Positions 1 through 5,038 of a DNA stretch of 5,038 nucleotides are shown here, piece by piece. Each line of letters opens with the position of its first letter. Within the stretch, counting starts at the first letter, position 1. Both the position numbers and the translations under genes were made by a program. The notes below the pieces were generated by a model. The model had not been told where the DNA came from. It was given only the letters and a program-made list of their open reading frames with translations, and ran no database searches. Source of the DNA: Candidatus Methanofastidiosum methylothiophilum (GTDB lineage Archaea > Methanobacteriota_B > Thermococci > Methanofastidiosales > Methanofastidiosaceae); the NCBI GenBank assembly GCA_001587675.1, contig LNGD01000107.1, positions 1 through 5,038 of the forward strand, given 5' to 3'.

Positions 1-8
1 TTCATTGT

Positions 9-62
9 CTAGCTTCATGTCAATATTAGAAAAATCATGATTTAAAGCTAGGCGAAATTTTT
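9..62 (+). terminator. Imperfect stem-loop plus T-run, possible terminator of an off-window gene
   Basis: CTAGCTT (9-15) is an exact inverted repeat of AAGCTAG (45-51). CATG (16-19) can pair with CATG (36-39) if ATTTA (40-44) bulges out, giving an 11-bp interrupted stem with a 16-nt loop (20-35). A run of five T follows at 58-62. All three plus-strand frames reach a stop early (10-12, 27-29, 38-40), so a plus-strand gene entering from the left would end here. The shape fits a transcription terminator of such a gene, but the gene itself is outside the window. The stem is weak and AT-rich, so it could also be chance or an operator. Confidence 0.3.
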
Positions 63-76
63 AGCAGATTACACAG

Positions 77-85
77 TTATATTTT
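77..85 (+). promoter_or_regulatory. Candidate TATA box (box A) for the cytosine deaminase gene
   Basis: TTATATTTT matches the archaeal box A type. A transcription start about 25 nt downstream would fall near 105-110, leaving a leader of roughly 30 nt that contains the GGTG ribosome-binding site. A second candidate, TTTAAATTT at 99-107, would give a start almost on top of that site and is less convenient. In sequence this AT-rich such boxes arise by chance, so the call rests on position. Confidence 0.35.
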
Positions 86-131
86 ATTGATACCAAGATT
101 TAAATTTGATAAATCATATTTATTGGGTGTT

Positions 132-135
132 GGTG
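132..135 (+). promoter_or_regulatory. Ribosome-binding site GGTG that decides the deaminase start
   Basis: GGTG lies 5 nt before the ATG at 141 and is complementary to the CACC core of the archaeal anti-Shine-Dalgarno. It supports ATG 141 over the upstream in-frame TTG at 87, which has no comparable site. A neighbouring GGGTG (125-129) could also contribute. Confidence 0.6.
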
Positions 136-140
136 TAACA

Positions 141-1409
141 ATGGAACTTATTTTAAGGAATGCAAGATTTAAAGATTCTTTAGAATTATTTGATATTGGT
201 ATAGATGATGGGAAGTTCATATCTATTAAAAAGAATATTCCTGAAAAGGGCGATGAAGAAATTGACCTCGGAGGAAGATTTGTTTCCCCACCCCTAGTCG
301 AATTGCATGTTCACTTGGACGCTGCACTTACAGTTGGGGAGCCTAGATATAATTTAGGTGGCTCTCTTTTAGAAGGAATCGATATTTGGTCAGAAAGAAA
401 AAAGATCCTTACAAAAGAGGATGTTAAGAATAGGGTGAGAAAGGCATTGAAATGGGAACTTGCAAATGGAGTTACTAGGGTGAGAACGCATGTAGACATA
501 TGCGACCCAACATTTAATGCTTTAAACGCCTTAATAGAAATCAAGGAAGAGTTTAAGGAATATATTGATATTCAGATAGTTGCATTTCCACAAGAAGGAA
601 TTTTCTCATTCCCTGATGGTGAAGAGCTTATGAGGAAGGCCATGGAGAAAGGAGCAGATGTTGTTGGCGGCATACCTCATTATGAATGGACAAGGGAAGA
701 TGGAGTAAAAGATGTTATTTTTGCCGTTGCTCTAGGAAAAGAACTTGGTAAAATGATTGATTTGCATATAGATGAAACTGATGATGATCACTCAAGATTT
801 ATTGAGGTCCTAGCCGCTGAAACAATAAAAAATAATTATGAAGGTAAAGTTACTGCAAGTCACACCACTGCAATGCACTCATACAACAATGCATATGCTT
901 TCAAATTGTTGAGTTGGATAAAAAAAGCTAATTTAAACATGGTAACAAATCCCCTTGATAATTCTGTCCTTCAGGCACGGTTTGATGCATATCCAAAAAG
1001 AAGGGGCCATACAAGAGTAAAGGAAATGGATGAAATGGGGATAAATGTATCAATTGCTGATGATTCAATAATGGATCCTTGGTATCCTCTAGGTCTTGGA
1101 GACCCACTCCAAGCAGCCTTTGTATTTGTTCATTATGGGCAGATGTCAGGATACAATGAAATGATGAGATTAATTGAAATGATTACAACAAATCCGGCAA
1201 AAGCATTTGGGGCAACAGATTACGGGATTAAAGTTGGAAATACTGCAGACCTAGTAGTTTTTGATGCACCTAGAGCAATTGACGCAATAAGACTAGTTGC
1301 TAGGAGATATCTTGTTATTAAAAATGGAAAAGCCATTACTCAAACAAAGCCATACGAGACAAATATTATCTTAAACGGTAAGAAAGAGCAAATAAACTTT
1401 ATTAAATAA
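141..1409 (+). CDS. codA: Cytosine deaminase, CodA-type amidohydrolase
   Basis: A 422-residue metal-dependent hydrolase, close to the 427 of E. coli CodA, which converts cytosine to uracil and ammonia in the cytoplasm for pyrimidine salvage. The resemblance runs along the whole length. With a constant offset of 5 residues the E. coli active site maps as H61/H63 to H56/H58 (HVHLD), Q156 to Q151 (FPQEG), H214 to H209 and E217 to E212 (LHIDE), H246 to H241 (SHTTAMHSY) and the metal ligand D313 to D308. YPKRRG and DPWYPLG blocks are also present. The exception is E. coli D314, which is Ser309 here, so the preferred substrate may be a C5-substituted or other aminopyrimidine rather than plain cytosine. 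E. coli H312 is Asp307. The start is ATG 141: it has a GGTG site 5 nt upstream, and the product then begins MELILRNA as relatives do. A TTG at 87 would add 18 residues with no family match. The gene appears monocistronic, with an oligo-T stretch after the stop; no cytosine permease gene is visible in the window. Confidence 0.94.
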   Translation: MELILRNARFKDSLELFDIGIDDGKFISIKKNIPEKGDEEIDLGGRFVSPPLVELHVHLDAALTVGEPRYNLGGSLLEGIDIWSERKKILTKEDVKNRVRKALKWELANGVTRVRTHVDICDPTFNALNALIEIKEEFKEYIDIQIVAFPQEGIFSFPDGEELMRKAMEKGADVVGGIPHYEWTREDGVKDVIFAVALGKELGKMIDLHIDETDDDHSRFIEVLAAETIKNNYEGKVTASHTTAMHSYNNAYAFKLLSWIKKANLNMVTNPLDNSVLQARFDAYPKRRGHTRVKEMDEMGINVSIADDSIMDPWYPLGLGDPLQAAFVFVHYGQMSGYNEMMRLIEMITTNPAKAFGATDYGIKVGNTADLVVFDAPRAIDAIRLVARRYLVIKNGKAITQTKPYETNIILNGKKEQINFIK

Positions 1410-1418
1410 TATTAACAA

Positions 1419-1442
1419 TTTTTATTATTTTCTTTTTTCTTT
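1419..1442 (+). terminator. Oligo-T terminator after the deaminase gene
   Basis: Beginning 10 nt after the TAA stop, 24 nt are almost all T on the coding strand, including runs of five and six T, with no GC-rich hairpin before them. This is the usual form of intrinsic termination in archaea. It separates the deaminase transcript from the sensor gene. Confidence 0.6.
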
Positions 1443-1472
1443 GTAGTATTACAATAAATATTTTACTTGGTT

Positions 1473-1481
1473 TTTAATATA
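1473..1481 (+). promoter_or_regulatory. Candidate distal TATA box for the PAS sensor gene
   Basis: TTTAATATA resembles archaeal box A. If used, transcription would start near 1500 and give a leader of about 70 nt that includes the inverted repeat at 1506-1521. It is an alternative to the proximal box at 1542-1550, and sequence alone does not decide between them. Confidence 0.25.
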
Positions 1482-1505
1482 TCTGCTGAGTATTCTATAA
1501 AAATT

Positions 1506-1521
1506 ATATCGTTTGCGATAT
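1506..1521. repeat. Perfect 6-bp inverted repeat, possible operator
   Basis: ATATCG (1506-1511), a 4-nt spacer TTTG, then CGATAT (1516-1521) form a perfect dyad containing CG steps in an otherwise almost pure AT intergenic region. It lies 51 nt before the sensor ATG and 20 nt upstream of the proximal TATA candidate, where an archaeal activator or repressor dimer could bind. If the distal promoter is used, it would form a short hairpin in the leader instead. The bound factor, if any, is unknown. Confidence 0.35.
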
Positions 1522-1541
1522 TCTCATAATATAATCAATAA

Positions 1542-1550
1542 TTTAATAAA
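1542..1550 (+). promoter_or_regulatory. Candidate proximal TATA box, leaderless start of the PAS sensor gene
   Basis: TTTAATAAA is centred about 27 nt before the ATG at 1573, the normal box A to transcription-start distance in archaea. This would place the first transcribed base at or next to the start codon. The absence of any GG-containing Shine-Dalgarno sequence in the 20 nt before the ATG agrees with a leaderless message. Confidence 0.4.
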
Positions 1551-1572
1551 TCCTTTAGAATAGTTATATAAG

Positions 1573-3756
1573 ATGGAATTAGATATTAAATCTAAATATT
1601 CTTCAATGGTCCGAAACGGAAATGTGGATCAGGTCTTAACATATCTTCATGAGCTCTACGAAAACATGCCAATTCCCTCGGCGATTATCACTCAAGATTT
1701 TATTATTGAAGATGTCAGTCGACAATTTTTAGAAGTTTTTGATTATGAAAGGAATGAAGTTATTGGTAAAAATATTTTGACTTATATTGATTTAGAACAT
1801 CATGATATTTTTTTAAATTCTGTAAAAAAGTTAGATACATTTGATAGTATTTCTGGCGTCGAATTCCAAATGGTTAAAAAAAATGGGAGCAAGATTGATA
1901 TAAGTTTCTCTGCAAAAATTGGGAATAAATACTCAGAAAATACTCTTAATATTTTTTGTATTATGGAGGATATCACATATAGAAAATCATGTGAATTAAA
2001 TCTCGAATCTAAGAATAAAGAAATGTCATTATTGTTGGATAATATAGAAACACAAGTTTGGTATCTTAAGGATAGTGAAACTTATGGACTTGTTAACAAA
2101 GCACACGCAGATTTCTTGGGTTATACCGTAGATTATCTAACAAATAGAAATCTTCATGATTTTCTTCCACGAGAAGTCGCTGAGGAATGTATTAGAGGTA
2201 ACAAGGAAGTATATTCTACTAAGAAGATAATTCATACTGAAGAATGGGCTCCCAATTATAAAGGCGAAAGTAGGCTCCTTGAAATAACAAAAACTCCATT
2301 ACTTGATTCCGATGGAAACGTGAAATATGTTGTATGTATTGGAGTTGATGTGACAGATAAAAGAATGTATGAAAGTAAGTTGAAAGAAACTCAAGATAGA
2401 TTGCAATCTCTCTTTGAAGGATCAATGGACGCAATTTGGGCATCTACAAAAGATGGAATAATAGTTGAAGCAAATGAAGCTGCTGCAAATATGTTGGGAT
2501 GCGATCTTAGAGAATTTATTGGTTCAAAAATCACTGATTTTTATGTAAATCCAGAAGATAGAGAATCTTTTAGGAATGAAGTCGAAGAAAAAAAGTCAGT
2601 TAAAAATTATGAAATTAAACTTAATAGAAAAGACGGGCGTGAAATAGATTGTGTTTTCTCTTCATCATTATGGACTAATTCTAAAGGAGAGCATTTAGGG
2701 TACATCGGAATAGTACACGATATAACGGATTTTAATAAAACTAGTAAAGAGCTACAAGATTCAAGACACTTATTAGAAAACATAATTGATTTCCTTCCAG
2801 ACCCTACATTTTCAATTGATAAAGAAGGAAGAATTATTTCTTGGAATAAAAAAATTGAAGAATTGACAGGGATTAAGTCTGAAGATATGATTGGTAAAGG
2901 TGAATATGAATATTCTATTCCGTTTTATGGAGAAAAGAGGCCCGTACTAATTGATTTGATATTAAATCCTTCTGATGTTATTGATAGTAAATATGACAGC
3001 ATAAAAAGATATGGAGATAGTGTAGAAGGTGAAGCCGTAATACAAAATTCAAGGGGAGAATTGATTAATGTTTGGGCTAAAGCTACGGCTTTATACGATA
3101 ATAGTGGGAAGTTAATCGGTGCAATTGAGACTATTAGGGACATTACCGAATCAAAAATAAAAGAAAATGAGTTAATGAAAGTATATACAGCAATAGATCA
3201 AGGGCCCGGCATAGTTGTTATTACTGATATAAATGGTGACATTGAATATGTCAATCCTAAATTTGTTGAAACAACTGGTTATTCCTCAGAAGAGATACTT
3301 GGTCAGAACCTAAGAATATTAAACTCAAGTTTCTTACCTTCTGAGATTTACACAAGCCTTTGGGATACAATATCTTCTGGGTCTACCTGGAAAGGAGAAT
3401 TTCATAATAGAAAGAAAAATGGAGAATTCTATTGGGAGTACGCTACTATATCCCCTATTAGAAATAAAAAAGGGGAGATTATCAATTATATTAAGGTTTC
3501 AGAGGATATTACAATAAAAAAGAAGGCTAAAAAGCAGATGGATGAGAATATAGAGTACTTTGCCCATTTAGTTGATCATATTAGGAATCCTTTAGCGATA
3601 ATGAGTGGATTTATCCAAATAAAAATTGATGATGAAGAAACCAAAGAACGATTACTGCGGCAAATAGATAGAATAGAAAATATTATAATTCTTTTAGATA
3701 AGGGATGGATGGACACAGAAGATACAAGAAGGTTTTTGAAGAAATATGATTTATAG
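1573..3756 (+). CDS. Soluble five-PAS sensor protein with a degenerate kinase-like end and no ATPase domain
   Basis: A 727-residue cytoplasmic protein with no signal peptide or membrane segment. Five PAS domains can be recognised, each closing with a DIT-like motif: about 25-135 (MEDIT), 150-262 (DVTD), 275-385 (HDIT), 398-525 (RDIT) and 535-647 (EDIT), joined by charged helical linkers. PAS4 carries a long insert with FYGEKRPVLIDL (451-462), a variant I recall from other archaeal and bacterial sensors. PAS5 has a LOV-like GQNLRIL (577-583) and WKGE-NRKKNG-YWE pattern, but Leu where LOV has its flavin-binding Cys. Residues 655-709 look like a short two-helix dimerisation hairpin with an H-box-like VDHIRNPL (667-674), in which Asp668 sits at the usual phosphoacceptor His position and His669 at the next. 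The protein ends after a W-x5-TRRFLKK tail, with no N, G1 or G2 box, so it cannot autophosphorylate as a normal histidine kinase. There is no sign of truncation by frameshift: 3757 onward is the convergent gene. An in-frame stop at 1561-1563 makes ATG 1573 the first start. Ligands and partner are unknown. Confidence 0.9.
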   Translation: MELDIKSKYSSMVRNGNVDQVLTYLHELYENMPIPSAIITQDFIIEDVSRQFLEVFDYERNEVIGKNILTYIDLEHHDIFLNSVKKLDTFDSISGVEFQMVKKNGSKIDISFSAKIGNKYSENTLNIFCIMEDITYRKSCELNLESKNKEMSLLLDNIETQVWYLKDSETYGLVNKAHADFLGYTVDYLTNRNLHDFLPREVAEECIRGNKEVYSTKKIIHTEEWAPNYKGESRLLEITKTPLLDSDGNVKYVVCIGVDVTDKRMYESKLKETQDRLQSLFEGSMDAIWASTKDGIIVEANEAAANMLGCDLREFIGSKITDFYVNPEDRESFRNEVEEKKSVKNYEIKLNRKDGREIDCVFSSSLWTNSKGEHLGYIGIVHDITDFNKTSKELQDSRHLLENIIDFLPDPTFSIDKEGRIISWNKKIEELTGIKSEDMIGKGEYEYSIPFYGEKRPVLIDLILNPSDVIDSKYDSIKRYGDSVEGEAVIQNSRGELINVWAKATALYDNSGKLIGAIETIRDITESKIKENELMKVYTAIDQGPGIVVITDINGDIEYVNPKFVETTGYSSEEILGQNLRILNSSFLPSEIYTSLWDTISSGSTWKGEFHNRKKNGEFYWEYATISPIRNKKGEIINYIKVSEDITIKKKAKKQMDENIEYFAHLVDHIRNPLAIMSGFIQIKIDDEETKERLLRQIDRIENIIILLDKGWMDTEDTRRFLKKYDL

Positions 3757-5028
3757 CTTTGAGCTATTGGTTTCTTGAATTATTTCTCCAACTGACCTCT
3801 TTGCTCGTCCAACATTAATTATTTTTATTATGCCCTCAACAGGAAGTGTTGTTTCATTCAGTTTTACATACCAAGGCCTAAATTCCACTCTGTCACTTAC
3901 TGCATTTCCTGAAGCCCAGGGATTTAATGATGGGTGATAGGGTCCAGAAATATGGCCCCACCAGTTATACCGAGCATCTACTATGGCCCTTGTGTGATTT
4001 ACCACTCCCCCATAAATAGATCCATCGTTTCCATTATATTTTTTCATGTTATCAAAGATCTTTGAGTCTTTTATTAAAACGCCAGTTGGTCCTAAATTAT
4101 TTTGATTTGGTTCTCCAAATCTTATACCTCTCTCGTTATTTCTGAATATTCCGCCAATTATTTGCACATTTGATAGTGAAGCTGGATATGCACCGTATGT
4201 TGGGCCATCGTCCCTTGCCTTAATCATGATGCCTGCACCCTCTTTATATCCAAGACCATTTCCTGTAACATCAAGATTTTCAAAGACTAGATTTTGGTAA
4301 GCCATTCCTTTTAGATTTATATCAAATCCGCCATTCCAGGATTGATTCCAGTTATCTTTAATTCCATTGTTGTAGACCTTACAATTCTTGAATGTGGCAT
4401 CGCTTAGCTTTTCAACATATATCCCTTTGTAATCGTTATTACTTATAGATGTATTTTCAACTGTGACGTACTGAACAATACTTCCGCCAAGCCAGTCCCC
4501 ATGCTTTGCAAAATACCAACCCATATCGCAGTATTCAAATGAGCAATTCATAATAGAAAGATAGAAAAGACTTGCATCTGTAGCAACTTTAAATCCAATT
4601 TCATTTTCAGTATAGGATAGATTGCCTCCAACAACTTTGACATTTTCAAGGCTCAAATAACTAACACTTTGGCCATTGGGTATTTCTATTCCATATCGTC
4701 CCTCAGGTTCAATCCTTAAAGATTTTAATAGGATTGGAGCACCGCTTACGCCGGAAGATGTGACTCTTATCACAGGATTATTAGTTGATCTTCTGAGAAT
4801 TGTGGAATCACCTGATCCAACTATTGATACCCTTTTGTTAATTGTGAAATTCTCAGTAAATATGCCCGATGATAAAAATATAACATCACCTGGAGATGCG
4901 GAGTTTATAGCATTTTGAATCGACTGGCCAGGAGTTACAGTTATTGTTGTACAAGATATTTCTTTAGTAAATATGCTAGATGAACAGATTAATAAAATAA
5001 AAATCAAAAATACCCTAATTTTTTTCAT
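3751..5028 (-). CDS. Secreted right-handed parallel beta-helix protein
   Basis: A 425-residue exported protein. The N-terminus has KKIR followed by a hydrophobic stretch (about 6-20), a typical Sec signal peptide, with cleavage probably near residues 21-26. The LLIC at 12-15 is not a convincing lipobox. From about 28 to 375 the sequence is a pectate-lyase/NosD-like beta helix. It opens with the common TVTPGQSIQNAINSA-PGD-I capping pattern, and successive coils have the form 'L-V-N-xx-I-xx-NxxGI' (for example 129-140, 158-168, 187-207, 212-222, 246-258, 287-303, 315-326). It closes with a YNWWG-SGP block (354-363) and VEFRPW (381-386), a pairing known from many archaeal and bacterial surface beta-helix proteins. 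Eight N-x-S/T sequons (N60, N136, N161, N192, N228, N344, N391, N421) suit a glycosylated envelope protein. No catalytic residues or C-terminal sorting signal can be recognised, so binding versus polysaccharide lyase or hydrolase activity is undecided. The start is ATG with AGGGG 5 nt upstream. The stop overlaps the convergent sensor gene by 6 bp. Confidence 0.88.
   Translation of the reverse strand: MKKIRVFLIFILLICSSSIFTKEISCTTITVTPGQSIQNAINSASPGDVIFLSSGIFTENFTINKRVSIVGSGDSTILRRSTNNPVIRVTSSGVSGAPILLKSLRIEPEGRYGIEIPNGQSVSYLSLENVKVVGGNLSYTENEIGFKVATDASLFYLSIMNCSFEYCDMGWYFAKHGDWLGGSIVQYVTVENTSISNNDYKGIYVEKLSDATFKNCKVYNNGIKDNWNQSWNGGFDINLKGMAYQNLVFENLDVTGNGLGYKEGAGIMIKARDDGPTYGAYPASLSNVQIIGGIFRNNERGIRFGEPNQNNLGPTGVLIKDSKIFDNMKKYNGNDGSIYGGVVNHTRAIVDARYNWWGHISGPYHPSLNPWASGNAVSDRVEFRPWYVKLNETTLPVEGIIKIINVGRAKRSVGEIIQETNSSKL
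3753..3767. terminator. Small hairpin at the convergent gene junction
   Basis: ATAGCT (3753-3758), loop TTG, AGCTAT (3762-3767) form a perfect 6-bp stem with a 3-nt loop. It spans the sensor stop codon and the last codons of the beta-helix gene, so it would be transcribed from both sides. It may help to end or protect both convergent transcripts. No long T-run follows on either strand, so it is not a textbook terminator. Confidence 0.35.
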
Positions 5029-5033
5029 AAATA

Positions 5034-5038
5034 CCCCT
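5034..5038 (-). promoter_or_regulatory. Ribosome-binding site of the beta-helix gene
   Basis: On the minus strand AGGGG precedes the ATG (5028-5026) by 5 nt. It is a partial match to the AGGAGG Shine-Dalgarno core. It lies at the right edge of the window, and the promoter is outside. Confidence 0.5.

Noticed and set aside
87..140. N-terminal extension of the deaminase from an in-frame TTG at 87
   Set aside because: The 18 extra residues match nothing at the start of CodA proteins, and the TTG has no ribosome-binding site. ATG 141 has GGTG at the right distance and gives a family-like N-terminus.
311..544. Minus-strand open frame of 77 codons inside the deaminase gene
   Set aside because: It lies wholly antisense to strongly conserved catalytic regions and shows no family resemblance, so it is a shadow of the real gene.
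789..1704. Repeated CTCAAGATTTATT-like strings in the deaminase (near 790) and sensor (near 1691) genes
   Set aside because: A short AT-rich match within two unrelated coding sequences, with no other shared flanking sequence, is best explained by chance.
2219..3143. Two minus-strand open frames (2219-2443 and 2925-3143) inside the sensor gene
   Set aside because: Both are antisense to clear PAS domains, are short, and have no recognisable product.
1573..3756. Annotation as a complete sensor histidine kinase
   Set aside because: The C-terminal hairpin is kinase-like, but the N, G1, F and G2 boxes of the ATPase domain are absent and the phosphoacceptor His position is Asp.
4676..4918. Plus-strand open frame of 80 codons opposite the beta-helix gene
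   Set aside because: It is antisense to the N-terminal beta-helix coils and its translation has no recognisable domain or start signal.
1..5038. A defence, mobile or CRISPR system
   Set aside because: No transposase, integrase, nuclease, methyltransferase, toxin-antitoxin pair, direct-repeat array or attachment-like repeat is visible. The three genes are a metabolic enzyme, a sensor and a secreted protein.

Overview
The window is AT-rich and looks like a piece of a euryarchaeal chromosome, most likely from a methanogen-type lineage. That placement is inferred from several things: arginine is coded mainly by AGA/AGG, a stop is followed by an oligo-T stretch typical of archaeal terminators, GGTG/AGGGG ribosome-binding sites sit about 5 nt from starts, TATA-like boxes lie upstream of genes, a soluble multi-PAS sensor has a kinase-like end but no ATPase domain, and a secreted parallel beta-helix protein is rich in N-glycosylation sequons. 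No marker gene fixes the taxon.

Layout. Positions 1-140 are non-coding as far as can be seen. They hold an imperfect stem-loop followed by a T-run, perhaps the end of an off-window gene, and then the promoter region of the first gene. Positions 141-1409 (+) encode a CodA-type cytosine deaminase of the amidohydrolase superfamily. All metal and catalytic residues known from the E. coli enzyme are present, but serine replaces Asp314, the residue that shapes the pocket around C5 of the pyrimidine. Positions 1410-1572 are a 163-nt intergenic stretch with an oligo-T terminator, two candidate TATA boxes and a perfect 6-bp inverted repeat. Positions 1573-3756 (+) encode a 727-residue cytoplasmic sensor with five PAS domains. 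It ends in a short helical hairpin resembling the dimerisation/phosphoacceptor region of histidine kinases, without the ATP-binding catalytic domain and with Asp in place of the phosphoacceptor His. Positions 3751-5028 (-) encode a secreted right-handed beta-helix protein. It converges on the sensor gene, with the two coding regions overlapping by 6 bp at their stops and a small hairpin at the junction.

Nothing shows that the three genes act together. The deaminase is a pyrimidine salvage or nitrogen-release enzyme, the PAS protein is a signalling component, and the beta-helix protein is an envelope or extracellular protein. The first two are separated by a terminator and promoter signals, and the third is on the other strand. 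The points most worth a second look are the Asp-to-Ser change in the deaminase pocket and the kinase-less C-terminal module of the PAS protein. No RNA gene, mobile element, CRISPR array or transferred cassette is visible.
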